A DNA stretch of 64,000 nt from Lujinxingiaceae bacterium (GTDB lineage: Bacteria; Myxococcota_A; Bradymonadia; Bradymonadales; Bradymonadaceae). Below, in pieces: positions 47,612 through 56,595 of the stretch (position 1 is its first letter; each line of letters starts with the position of its first letter). The notes under the pieces were generated by a model. It saw nothing but the letters and a program-made list of their open reading frames with translations. It had not been told where the DNA came from and searched no databases. The stretch spans positions 1-64,000 of the forward strand of contig JACCWM010000213.1 in NCBI GenBank assembly GCA_013697635.1. The letters run 5' to 3'. The translations under genes were made by a program, and so were the position numbers.

Positions 47612-49387
47612 ATGGCGACAAGCGAAGTGCCCAGGCTCGAGAGTGAGGATGTGCGCGCCATTGTTGGTGATGTCTATGCTCGGCGAGGCCATGCTTACTT
47701 TGAGCGCGGGCATCTGTTTCATGCGCGCCTTGGACGTGGACAGATCCGGGCATTTTGCGCCGGTGGACGCCCGGAGCCTTACCGCGTCAAAGTCTTCTTT
47801 GAGCAGGGCCGCGTACACGATTCGCGCTGTACGTGCCCGATCGGGCGTGCCTGCAAGCATGTCGCCGCATTGCTCTATGCCTGGGCCCAGACGCCCGAGA
47901 TCTTCAGGCAAGCCGATGGCTGGGAGGAGCGACTTGGTGGCTTGAGCAAAGAGCAGCTTTTGGCCGTGGTCTTAAGCCTGGTCGAGCACGATCCGCTCAT
48001 CGAGGAGACCTTCAGCGTGGCCGTGCGTGCTTTTGAAACGCCAGCCCATGGCCATGTCGATTCGGGGCCGTTTCGTGCGCAAGCCGAACGCATCCTGAGT
48101 GACGCGATATTTGGTTTTCGCCCCGTCGAGGAATTCATCGACGGGCTCACACGCCTGACCGACATGGCCCAGATCCAACGCCAGATGGGCCATGTCGAGC
48201 GCGCCGCGGCGATCTACCGAGGACTGCTGGACGCGCTGAGCGAGCACGGGCTTGCACCCGAGGGCTTCGACGGACCGCTGGCAGGCTTTGAGGCCGAGGT
48301 GGCAGCCGAGCTGGCCGATTGCTTTGCCCGGCTGCCCGCCGGTGAGAGCCGGCGATTGTCGCTGCATGCGCTGGTCGACGTTTATGTCGGAAGCGTTGCC
48401 TCGGGGCGCCTTCATCTCGACCAGCTCGTCGAAGAGTCGATCATCGCACAGGCGACGGACGAAGAACGCTCCGCGGTGGCCCAACGCCTGCGCCGCAGCC
48501 TGGCCGCGCACGACGATCTTCGTGCAAACCAGTCGCTCGATGCCGGCCTCGGTACACGCCGCGGCTACGAGGCCTTCTTGAGTATTCTCGAGGCAGGCCC
48601 GCTCGACAGCGATGCGCTGCTCGACTTCTTTCGGCGCACGGACCGCTGGGCGGAGCTGGTCGGCCGACTCTTGGCCGTGGGCCAGTTTGACGAGGCCGTC
48701 AGCGAGGTGCGCCATGCCCCGCTCTGGGAGATCCCCCGGCTGGCCAACCTGCTCGTCGAACACGGTGAACCGCAGTACGCCTTGATGCTCGTGCGCGAGC
48801 GCCTCGGCGAAGAGCGCGCGGGCGCACTCCTCTCCTGGCTCATCGACTTCTACGATGCCCGCGGCCAGTTTGACGAGGCCATGGACTGGGCGAGACGGCG
48901 CTTTGAGCACACTCCCAACGCCGATCACTACCATGTCGTGCGCCGATTTGCCCAAAAACTCGGTGTATGGCAGGCGATCCGCCCGGTGATGCTCACCACG
49001 CTCGAGCGCACCTCGCTCGACGAGTTCGTCAGAGCGCTGCTTGTCGAGGGGCAATTCGATCGTGCCGTCGCGCTTTGGCAAGAGGCGCTCGAGCATGGCG
49101 CGGGCCTGGCGAGCTCCACCCAACTGCGTTTGGCCGAGGCCGCCGAGGCCGTGCGACCCGCTCTTGCGCTTCGCATCTACATCGCATTTGTCGAGGCGCT
49201 CATCGAGCGTCGCACAAGGCCCCAGTATCGCATGGCCGCGCGCTACCTTTCCCGTATCCAACGCCTCTACGAAGAGGCTGGCCAGGAGCATAGCTGGCAC
49301 GCCCTGCTCGCAAACCTCGTCGAAGAATACCGTCGCCGCTGGGCGTTGATCGACGAGCTTCAGCGCGCGAACCTGCTCGAGGACTAG
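47612..49387 (+). CDS. SWIM zinc-finger protein with helical repeats
   Basis: ATG 47612 follows a strong GAGGGAGG site. The 591-residue protein has an N-terminal SWIM zinc finger, Cys73-x-Cys75 and Cys81-x-His83 in CTCPIGRACKH, then an entirely helical region to the C-terminus with TPR-like pairs (YALMLVRERLGEERAGALLSWL, QFDEAMDWARRRFEHTPNADHYH). SWIM domains bind DNA or proteins and usually accompany SWI2/SNF2 helicases. No such helicase gene is in this window, so the partner is unknown. Intergenic palindromes of the AGCC-N-GGCT family follow its stop. Confidence 0.88.
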   Translation: MATSEVPRLESEDVRAIVGDVYARRGHAYFERGHLFHARLGRGQIRAFCAGGRPEPYRVKVFFEQGRVHDSRCTCPIGRACKHVAALLYAWAQTPEIFRQADGWEERLGGLSKEQLLAVVLSLVEHDPLIEETFSVAVRAFETPAHGHVDSGPFRAQAERILSDAIFGFRPVEEFIDGLTRLTDMAQIQRQMGHVERAAAIYRGLLDALSEHGLAPEGFDGPLAGFEAEVAAELADCFARLPAGESRRLSLHALVDVYVGSVASGRLHLDQLVEESIIAQATDEERSAVAQRLRRSLAAHDDLRANQSLDAGLGTRRGYEAFLSILEAGPLDSDALLDFFRRTDRWAELVGRLLAVGQFDEAVSEVRHAPLWEIPRLANLLVEHGEPQYALMLVRERLGEERAGALLSWLIDFYDARGQFDEAMDWARRRFEHTPNADHYHVVRRFAQKLGVWQAIRPVMLTTLERTSLDEFVRALLVEGQFDRAVALWQEALEHGAGLASSTQLRLAEAAEAVRPALALRIYIAFVEALIERRTRPQYRMAARYLSRIQRLYEEAGQEHSWHALLANLVEEYRRRWALIDELQRANLLED

Positions 49388-49436
49388 GCGCGCTTCACTG
49401 CCGGTACCCTTTGCGAAATCGGGGGTGCTCAGGCCG

Positions 49437-49546
49437 AACGGCCAGTATCTGCGAGGGTTTCCGGCGCTGGCAGCCTGGCTGCCCATCGCCCGGCGCTGGC
49501 AGCCTGGCTGCCCATCGCCGGCTGCCCATCGCATGGCTGCCATCGC
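49437..49546. repeat. Tandem 29-bp repeat carrying the AGCC-N-GGCT palindrome
   Basis: Two perfect 29-bp units lie at 49462-49490 and 49491-49519. Each contains the palindrome GGCAGCC-T-GGCTGCC (49469-49483 and 49498-49512). Partial units (GGCTGCCCATCGC) follow to 49546. The left flank from about 49437 matches the single copy at 19830-19880. It lies between the SWIM gene and a lipoprotein gene, both on the plus strand. No coding potential is evident. Confidence 0.8.
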
Positions 49547-49675
49547 GAACTACGGAGTCAGCTCTCGACAGGGCCAGCACCGATGAGGTAAACACGGCCA
49601 TGTCCGGCGCGACAGCGGACCCGTCTTATCCGGTCGTTTAAACCATCGAAGTCAACCTTCGCTCTCGAGAACTTT

Positions 49676-50644
49676 ATGAACCTTATCAAACCCGCGATTT
49701 TTCTGACTTGTTTGCTGCTGGCAGCACCCATGGGTTGCAAGAAGGCCGAGCCTGCGGCTGAGGCCGAGGTGCCCTTCGTGCCGGCCGAGGTCGTCGAACC
49801 CGAGCCTGTCAACCCGCTCGTCGTCAAGTTTGCTGGCGAGCAGCGCCTGGCCGCCTTTGAAAGCCGCGATTTCAAGCAAGTTTCGCAGGTCGTGCTCATG
49901 GAGACCCTGGAGATGCAAGGGACGGGCGAAGCAGGAGAGGACGACGACGCCTTTCGCAGCCACGGCGTCAGCAGCAAGGTGGCCAGCGCCACTCAGCTCT
50001 TGGATCCTGCCTACGTGATCCGGGTCACGGATACACTGGTGCGCAGGCTGCCAAACCAGTGCGAAGAGCGCACCGTGCGCGAGCGGTACAACTGCATCAA
50101 TGAATTCTTCGCGGCGAAGTTGAAGGGCGCGCTTTTTCTCGATGATGCACGCGTCGACCCCAAGCGCCTCGAGATCGTGCTCGCTGCGCTCGATACCGCC
50201 AGCGATGCAACGGTGCTCGGTCAACCCGCGTCGAGGGCCTATCAGCACTTCGGGGCGGTGGCCGTCGACTATGCGTTTATCTACAACAAAATGCTCGAGC
50301 TGCGCGGCCGCGACCAGCTCTTGGACGACTACCGGGCGGCTTACGCCAAAAATGGAGATAGCGATGGCAAGATGGTGGGCTGGTATGTCGAATATAACGA
50401 CAAGAACTTTGCAAAGGCCCTGCAGCCCCACGAGTTCGATGCGAGCTGTGAGGCGGGCTGCGACAAGATGATCGTTCGCCAGCACTCCAGCCAGCATTTT
50501 GTTGCCGTCGGTTTCTGGCTTCGGCGCATGGCCGATGGCACCGACAAGCAGCTCTATGACTACCTCGAGCGCCACATCGCGCGCTTTGACGCTGAGCGCC
50601 ACGCAGCCTTCTTTGCCAACGCCAAGCCGGTCACGCAGCACTGA
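49676..50644 (+). CDS. Lipoprotein of unknown function (322 aa)
   Basis: ATG 49676 starts a lipoprotein signal ending APMGC at Cys21, followed by Lys-Lys, a Pro/Glu-rich linker and a mature helical domain. The mature part holds Cys residues in pairs (NQCEERTVRERYNC and CEAGCDK) that may form disulfides. I do not recognise the family. The gene converges on the CapA-like gene with four bases between the stop codons. Confidence 0.82.
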   Translation: MNLIKPAIFLTCLLLAAPMGCKKAEPAAEAEVPFVPAEVVEPEPVNPLVVKFAGEQRLAAFESRDFKQVSQVVLMETLEMQGTGEAGEDDDAFRSHGVSSKVASATQLLDPAYVIRVTDTLVRRLPNQCEERTVRERYNCINEFFAAKLKGALFLDDARVDPKRLEIVLAALDTASDATVLGQPASRAYQHFGAVAVDYAFIYNKMLELRGRDQLLDDYRAAYAKNGDSDGKMVGWYVEYNDKNFAKALQPHEFDASCEAGCDKMIVRQHSSQHFVAVGFWLRRMADGTDKQLYDYLERHIARFDAERHAAFFANAKPVTQH

Positions 50645-50648
50645 ACGC

Positions 50649-51995
50649 TCACCAGTTCAGCGAAACGGGCTCGGGCGCAGGCCGGATACGGATGAAGCCC
50701 ACGTCCCCGATGCGCTCGACCGGCGTTGCGCCGGCCTGCATGGTCCAGTCGTCCAGATCCTCGAAGAACTGATCGGCGAACGCTCCGGTCAAAATCTGGG
50801 GCACGAAATTGGCGTTGGGCATGACTTGGCCATCGTCGAGCCTCCAATCCTCGGAGTTATTGACCCAGGTTGGCACGATCTGCGCGCCGCGCAGCTTGCC
50901 ATCTTCGATCACGATGCGCGTGAGCATGCCGTAAAGGCGCGCACCCATCTTGCGGTGGCGCACGGTGCGCGATGAAAAGACGTAGTTGCCCAGGCTGTAG
51001 AAGATCAATCCTTGCTTGTACTGCTCGACGGGCTGCACGCAGTGCGTGTGGTGGCCGACGACCAGGTCGGCGCCGGCATCGATCCAGCTGCGAAAGCGCG
51101 TTTGCATGTCGGGGTCGGGCACATGCTGGTACTCGCGCCCGGCGTGCACGGAGACAAAGACGATGTCGGCCTTCTCACGCGCCTCGGCGATGTACTCGGG
51201 CAAGCGCTCGTCCCAGAAGCGCCCGACGTTGGGGCTTCTCGAAAAGCCGACCGAGAAGAACGCCACAGTGACGTCCTTGCCCTCGAGGCGGATGTAGCGC
51301 GCAGCGATCGCGTCCTCGGGGCTAGCACCGGCGCCCGCATGCCAGACCGATGTCTGCAATTTTTCGGCGTAGAGCTCGACGTTTCGAACCGTGTCAACGA
51401 TGCCCTCCTCGCCGGAGTCGGCAATGTGGTTGTTGGCAAGGCTGAACATGTTGAAGCCCGCCCTGATGTACCACTCCAGGCGCTCGGGCGGCGAGTTGAA
51501 GGCGTAGGTCTTCTTGGCCACCGGCTTGATGTGCGTCATCGGATTTTCAAGGTTCATGAAGGCCAACTCACCGCTCTCGATGAGCTTGGCCGTGGGCCCA
51601 AACACGGCGCCAGCGAGCGCCTCGGTGGCCTCGACCCACTGTGTGGCGGGTTGGGAGACGTCACCAACAGCCACGATCACCAGATCGCGCGCGCTGCGGT
51701 GCTCGCGCTCGTCGAGCATCAAGAATGGCTCCATGGCAAAGCGCTGGGCGTGGCTCTCGAGCTCTTGAGGCTCGGCCGCCTCAACCACAGGCTCATTGTC
51801 GTCGCCATGCGGTAGCTGGCGCGATTGTGCTTGATCGAGCGCCCCAACGCTGGCTGCGCCTGCTTCGACCAGGGCGTCGCTCTCAGTGCCGCGCTGTGCA
51901 AGACTATTTGACGAGCAGCTCGCCGCAAGCAGTAGGACAAACAAGACATAGACAAAGCCAGTCTTAGAGCGAATATCGAACACGTAAAGCCTCAT
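50649..51995 (-). CDS. CapA-family lipoprotein (poly-gamma-glutamate/capsule metallophosphatase fold)
   Basis: ATG 51995 gives 448 residues with a lipoprotein signal ending LAASC at Cys27; the open frame extends to 52109. The second half is the CapA/PgsA-type metallophosphoesterase fold: VIVAVGDVSQP, AFMNLENPMT, FSLANNHIADSGEEGIVDT, VFVSVHAGREYQHVPD, LVVGHHTHCVQPVE and FYSLGNYVF. In capsule systems such proteins help poly-gamma-glutamate synthesis, but lone lipoprotein homologues have no known substrate. No capsule synthase is present here. Confidence 0.93.
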   Translation of the reverse strand: MRLYVFDIRSKTGFVYVLFVLLLAASCSSNSLAQRGTESDALVEAGAASVGALDQAQSRQLPHGDDNEPVVEAAEPQELESHAQRFAMEPFLMLDEREHRSARDLVIVAVGDVSQPATQWVEATEALAGAVFGPTAKLIESGELAFMNLENPMTHIKPVAKKTYAFNSPPERLEWYIRAGFNMFSLANNHIADSGEEGIVDTVRNVELYAEKLQTSVWHAGAGASPEDAIAARYIRLEGKDVTVAFFSVGFSRSPNVGRFWDERLPEYIAEAREKADIVFVSVHAGREYQHVPDPDMQTRFRSWIDAGADLVVGHHTHCVQPVEQYKQGLIFYSLGNYVFSSRTVRHRKMGARLYGMLTRIVIEDGKLRGAQIVPTWVNNSEDWRLDDGQVMPNANFVPQILTGAFADQFFEDLDDWTMQAGATPVERIGDVGFIRIRPAPEPVSLNW

Positions 51996-52332
51996 CAACT
52001 CAGGATATGAAAGCAAGCGCGCGGGCAGATTCAAAGGGCGCGATACCACAAGGGGCATGTTCAATAATGCCACACGCAGCGAGCGCCGGCAAGATAGTGG
52101 CCGTTCCATAGGTGTGTGAAATGTCTTTTAGTTTCGACAGGTTATTCGGTTTTTATTCCCAATCTTGGCCGCTTCCGTGTGGCAATGGCCGATCCATGGC
52201 CTGCTTGAAGGCGGCAAATGTTTGCGCTAGGCTGCCCTCTACTTTCTTGGCTCAACCGGCGTCTTGGAACGACGCCTTGGACGCACCGAGCGTGGTGATC
52301 GTCAACGGCCAATCACAGACGAAGGTTAAGAC
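51996..52332. other. Gene-less divergent region, 337 bp
   Basis: This stretch holds the divergent promoters of the CapA-like lipoprotein (minus) and paraoxonase-like (plus) genes. A 74-codon plus-strand frame at 52112-52336 has no ribosome-binding site or recognisable composition and overlaps the esterase start, so I do not call it. No repeat or hairpin stands out. Confidence 0.5.
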
Positions 52333-53388
52333 TTGAAGAGAAAGATTCGACGCATCGTACTCGTCGCCATCAGCGCCCTGGTTGCGCTTGGCGTGCTCCA
52401 TACGCTCTATCTTGGAGGCATGTTCCGAACGATTGAGCCGCACGCACCTGGGGCCTGCGTCGCGATTGAGGGCATCGTCGGCGGCGAGGATCTCGAGTGG
52501 CGAGCCAACGGTCGCGAGATCTTTGTCTCGTCCGATGACCGGCGCAATATGGCGACGACGCAGGGAGCAATATTTCTCGTCGAGCCGGGCGCCAGCAATC
52601 CGCAGCCGATCAATGTCACGCCCGCGCTCGATTTTGACTTTCACCCGCATGGCATCAGTCTTTTTATCGACGAGACGGGCAAGGAGCGCCTCTTTGTCGT
52701 CAATCACGCCTCGCACACCGAGCACAGCATCGAGCTCTTTGATGTCAACGAAGACGGGCGCCTTTTGCACGTTCGCACGATCACCGACAGCGCGCTCATC
52801 TCGCCAAACGATATCGCCGCGATCGATGGCGAGCGCTTTTACGTCACCAACGATCACGGTTGGCGCCATCCGCTGGCCAAGACGGTAGAAGACTTCTTGC
52901 AACTCGCGCTGGGTAACGTGCTCTTCTACGACGGGCAGGGATTTGAAGAGGTGTATGGCGCCACACGCTACGCCAACGGAATCAATACCAGCCTGGACCA
53001 TCGTCGCGTCTATGTGGCGGAAACGATCGGCCGCGTCGTGCACAGCTTTGCACGTGACGCTCGGACCAACCGGCTGACGCTCGAAGAGAGCTTCGATGCC
53101 CACACCGGCGTGGACAACATCGATGTTGCCGCCGATGGCAGCCTCTGGATCGCCGCTCACCCCCGGATGCTCATGTTCTTGCCGCATTCAAAACGGGGCA
53201 GTGTGCGTTCGCCATCGCAGGTGATCCGCCTCGAGCATGGCGAGGGCGGCGCGCTGGCCATGAAAGAGATCTATCTCAACAACGGCGATCCAATCTCCGC
53301 GTCGGCTACGGCCACGGCGCGCGACGGTTTGATGATCATCGGCCCGGTCTTCGATCCCTTCCTGCTCGTCTGCAGGCTCGATCGTTGA
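52333..53388 (+). CDS. Paraoxonase-like arylesterase/lactonase
   Basis: TTG 52333 follows GAAGG by seven bases. The 351-residue protein has one N-terminal membrane helix, then a six-bladed propeller of the PON family. Equivalents of the calcium ligands of PON1 are visible: Glu52/Asp53 in GGEDLEW, Asn159 in SPNDI, Asn215 in YANGIN, and Asp261/Asn262 in GVDNID. The catalytic His pair corresponds to His106 in FHPHGIS and His125 in VNHAS. The family hydrolyses lactones and aryl esters, so quorum-lactone breakdown is one possible activity. It would be anchored with the propeller outside the cytoplasm. Confidence 0.92.
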   Translation: MKRKIRRIVLVAISALVALGVLHTLYLGGMFRTIEPHAPGACVAIEGIVGGEDLEWRANGREIFVSSDDRRNMATTQGAIFLVEPGASNPQPINVTPALDFDFHPHGISLFIDETGKERLFVVNHASHTEHSIELFDVNEDGRLLHVRTITDSALISPNDIAAIDGERFYVTNDHGWRHPLAKTVEDFLQLALGNVLFYDGQGFEEVYGATRYANGINTSLDHRRVYVAETIGRVVHSFARDARTNRLTLEESFDAHTGVDNIDVAADGSLWIAAHPRMLMFLPHSKRGSVRSPSQVIRLEHGEGGALAMKEIYLNNGDPISASATATARDGLMIIGPVFDPFLLVCRLDR

Positions 53389-53396
53389 CCCTTCGC

Positions 53397-54905
53397 TCAG
53401 TCCTCGAGCAGCAAGAACAAATACTCGCCCGAGTGCACGGTGCCGCCCGCTGAGACGAAGGTATCCAGCGAGAAGTGGTAGGTGCCCGCTGCGAGCTCAC
53501 GCACGATTTCGCGGTGGTTGCGCTCGATGCAGCCCTCGGCCGTCGCGCTGTGGTCGAGCAGGTGAAGATCGATGTCAGCCGGCGCCCGGTCGATGATCAG
53601 AGCGCGAATGCGCACGGTGCGATCCGTCACGAATCGGTAGATGAACTCCTTGCCCGATTCGTCCTGAGTGGCGTTACAGCCCGTGTAGCGGTCGATTACG
53701 CCGCGGCCCCCAAGCGATGTGTCGCGAGCATCGACAAAAGGCAGCGAGGTGATCAGGAAGGGGTCGGAGCGCGAGCCATCGCCGTGTACGGGCTCGGTCG
53801 GAGCGTCGGGCGCCGCGGCCTCGTCGAGGACTTGGCGCAGCCTATCGAGCAGCTCGATGGTGCGAAGGTTTCGAATGTTGTGGCCAAAGCCGAGCCCGGC
53901 CTCGGTCAGGATGCAGCCGCGCTGATAGGTGTTGAGGTGCACGCCGTCACTGATCAGGCCACGCGCGGGGATGTCGAGCCACTCCTGCCAGGTGTTGATG
54001 AAGGGCACCTGACGCGCTTGCGCTACGGCACGCTGCACGGCGTTGTAGCGGGGCACGGCCGCGTCGGCCTCGGCGCTGTCGCCGCGCGATGGGATTGACG
54101 TAAAGACCGGAATTGTACCGTTGGCGATGAGCACATCGGCGATCGTGAGCAGGTTTGCACCGTACTCAAAGATGTTGCGTCGGCCGATGTCGTTGGTGCC
54201 AAACATCACCAGCGCATAGCGCGGCGAGATTTCGGCGAGCTCACGCGCGAGCGGGCTGGGGCTGCCGGACAATGCTGCGCCCGCGCTCCAACCCACCGTC
54301 GCTGCAAGGCTCGTTCGCACATAGGGATCTGTGGCGCCGGCCAGGCCTGCACGAAAGTGGGCGATGGTCTGCTCGAGGCCGTCGCGCCCGTCGAGATCTA
54401 CGCGCTCGGGGTCGGAGAAGCACTGAATGAAATTCGTGTTGACCGTGTTCGAGGCGCCGACTTTGGCAAAGACGTCGTCGTTCAATTCGGGGTTTTGGCC
54501 GGCAATTGCCCGCAAATTGGCCGCAACGAAGGGCGTGATCGGCGAATGAATCTGGCCATGGCCATAGACGGCGGGCAGGTTCTCAAATGGGACTTCGATG
54601 GGCTGTCCGATGTCGCCGCCAGCATCGAACACGTCGGCCACAGCGGCATCGAGCATGCCCGTATCGGCCGTGGCCCGAGCGTCCTCAAGGATATCCTTGC
54701 CGCCTGCGACGTCGCTGACGTCGCTGACGTCGCTGACCGTGGTCGAATCGGATGCCAGGTAGGCGTCTTCGCTCCACGAATCGCCCTCGACGACAACGCC
54801 CGATCCACAAGCCTGGATAGCGATTAAAAGTGCAATAATTCCAACAGCTTGAGGGCTGCTTGGCTTGCGTCGGCGAGTTGTGGCGATTTGGGTGTTGGGT
54901 TGCAT
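53397..54905 (-). CDS. SGNH/GDSL-type hydrolase lipoprotein with C-terminal beta-sandwich
   Basis: ATG 54905 starts a basic n-region and a lipoprotein signal ending IQAC at Cys33. An Asp/Ser/Val-rich linker carries three 9-bp repeats (SDV, 54708-54734 on the plus strand). The SGNH-like domain has a candidate block-I segment AKVGASNT near 150, GTNDIG near 236 (block III) and SDGVHLN with Asp320 and His323. A C-terminal sandwich of about 120 residues (FIYRFVTDRTVRIRALIIDR, LAAGTYHFSLDTFV) resembles a pre-peptidase C-terminal domain. An esterase or carbohydrate deacetylase role is likely. Confidence 0.87.
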   Translation of the reverse strand: MQPNTQIATTRRRKPSSPQAVGIIALLIAIQACGSGVVVEGDSWSEDAYLASDSTTVSDVSDVSDVAGGKDILEDARATADTGMLDAAVADVFDAGGDIGQPIEVPFENLPAVYGHGQIHSPITPFVAANLRAIAGQNPELNDDVFAKVGASNTVNTNFIQCFSDPERVDLDGRDGLEQTIAHFRAGLAGATDPYVRTSLAATVGWSAGAALSGSPSPLARELAEISPRYALVMFGTNDIGRRNIFEYGANLLTIADVLIANGTIPVFTSIPSRGDSAEADAAVPRYNAVQRAVAQARQVPFINTWQEWLDIPARGLISDGVHLNTYQRGCILTEAGLGFGHNIRNLRTIELLDRLRQVLDEAAAPDAPTEPVHGDGSRSDPFLITSLPFVDARDTSLGGRGVIDRYTGCNATQDESGKEFIYRFVTDRTVRIRALIIDRAPADIDLHLLDHSATAEGCIERNHREIVRELAAGTYHFSLDTFVSAGGTVHSGEYLFLLLED

Positions 54906-55101
54906 GGCAATGTCCAGAAGATTCAAGGTTGCCCACTGCATGTGTTTCGAGCGCCCAACTAACCAGATTTTGCATCATCTTGCAAATTGAGCCCTGCCAG
55001 GCTTTGTTGCGCGCGTTGCCCTGCGGCATTGATGTGATAATCTTCGCCTTTGCAATCGAGACGCAAATCGCAGCCAGGTCAGCATACGTCGTCGGAGTAA
55101 G

Positions 55102-56589
55102 TTGCTCGTGGATCCAAGCCCGCTCAACGCACAAACCCGAGCCATGGCGCCGGCCTCCGATGAGCTCATCGCCGGCCACCGAGTCAAAGGCCGCTACGAG
55201 ATCCGCGGCGTGCTGGGGCGCGGTGGTTTCGGCCGTGTTTACCGCGCCATGGATGTCGAACTCGAGCGAGAAGTCGCCATCAAGGTGCTCGAGCTGACGG
55301 GGGTGGCCGACAAGGCCGAAGCGCTGGAAGCATTGCTCGCTCGCTTTCGACGCGAGGCCATGCTGGCCGCACGCATCCATCATCCGAGCGTGGTCAGGGT
55401 CTATGATGTCGGTGTGCTCGAGGGCAAAGCGGGTCAGCCATTTATCGTCATGGAGCTGCTCGATGGCCAGGATCTCGAGGCGTTGCTGCGTGAGGGCGGG
55501 CCACTTGAGCCTGCGCGCGCCTTGTCGTTGTTTTGCGGTGCGCTCGATGCGTTGGCAGAGGCGCACCAGGTGGGCATCGTTCACAAGGACCTCAAGCCGT
55601 CGAACCTCTTTATCTCCACGCCGGGCACGCCTGGTGAGCGCATCAAGATCGTCGATTTTGGGATCGCACACATCGGAGACGCGAGCCAGGGACGCCTGAC
55701 CCAGACCGGCCACATGTTGGGCACGCCGCAGTACATGGCGCCCGAGTACTTCGAGAGCCAAGACGTCACACCGGCGCTCGATGTCTACCAGATGGGGCTG
55801 ATCTTGGTGGAGATGATGTGGGGCCGGCCCGTGGTCGATCAGGACACGCCGATCAAGTGCATCATGGCCCATGTTCGCGGTGAGCTTGCGGTGCCATCGG
55901 CGTTGCTCGAAGGGCCGCTCGGCGTGGCGATTACCCGTGCGCTCGCGGTCGATCCCGGCGCGCGCTTTTTGAACGCGGGCCAGTTCGCCGAGGCCTTGCG
56001 ACACGTTGATACGGCACGGCTGCTGGCCATTGCGCCCCACGATAGTGGGCGTCGGCCGTCCGGCGAAGCGGTCTCGGCGCATGCCGCGACGATCGAGATG
56101 CCGGCGTCGATCGTGGCCAACGTGGTCAAAGCCACAGTCACCGCTCAACCGTCGGTGCGCCCTGCTGATACGATGTTGGCGCCAACTGGCCAATCCCATC
56201 GCTTGGCCTATGCGCTGGGGGCCGCGCTTTTGGCGGCTTTGCTCGCGCTTGCAGCCACTGTTGGCCTGCTCGTGGTCAGCTCGATGCAGGTCGCACCGGC
56301 CAGCGAGAGTTTGATGCTCGCCAGTCCCGTCCGGGCCGCGGCCGGCCCGGGCGCACAGGGCATTCACATCGACAGCGTCCCGCCGGGCGCTCGGATCTAT
56401 CGTGGCAAGGACGAGCTTGGCGCTGCACCGGTGTTCATCGACCAGACCGAGCTCTCCAAGCGCAGAGGACGAGGCAAAGACAAAGGGCTCAAGCTGACCG
56501 CTCGCCATCGAGGCTATGAGGACAGCGAGATCGAGCTCAAAGCCGAGTCCAGCGTCGATCTCGTGATCCGGCTGCGCCCTGAAAAGTGA
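55102..56589 (+). CDS. Hanks-type Ser/Thr kinase with TM segment and PEGA domain
   Basis: TTG 55102 and GTG 55108 are both near GGAG at 55094-55097; TTG gives 495 residues. The kinase domain (about 30-290) has GRGGFGRVYRA, Lys61, a catalytic loop with HKD rather than HRD (Asp163, HKDLKPSN), DFG at 185 and APE in MAPEY. A transmembrane helix at about 373-395 leads to an extracytoplasmic PEGA domain at about 425-495 (IHIDSVPPGARIYRGKDELGAAPVF). Hanks-type kinases with PEGA domains are frequent in Myxococcota; the HKD change is seen in active kinases too. The substrate is unknown. Confidence 0.92.
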   Translation: MLVDPSPLNAQTRAMAPASDELIAGHRVKGRYEIRGVLGRGGFGRVYRAMDVELEREVAIKVLELTGVADKAEALEALLARFRREAMLAARIHHPSVVRVYDVGVLEGKAGQPFIVMELLDGQDLEALLREGGPLEPARALSLFCGALDALAEAHQVGIVHKDLKPSNLFISTPGTPGERIKIVDFGIAHIGDASQGRLTQTGHMLGTPQYMAPEYFESQDVTPALDVYQMGLILVEMMWGRPVVDQDTPIKCIMAHVRGELAVPSALLEGPLGVAITRALAVDPGARFLNAGQFAEALRHVDTARLLAIAPHDSGRRPSGEAVSAHAATIEMPASIVANVVKATVTAQPSVRPADTMLAPTGQSHRLAYALGAALLAALLALAATVGLLVVSSMQVAPASESLMLASPVRAAAGPGAQGIHIDSVPPGARIYRGKDELGAAPVFIDQTELSKRRGRGKDKGLKLTARHRGYEDSEIELKAESSVDLVIRLRPEK

Positions 56590-56595
56590 CTGGTC

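Noticed and set aside
52112-52336. Small gene of 74 codons
   Set aside because: No ribosome-binding site or family pattern, and it overlaps the start of the esterase gene.
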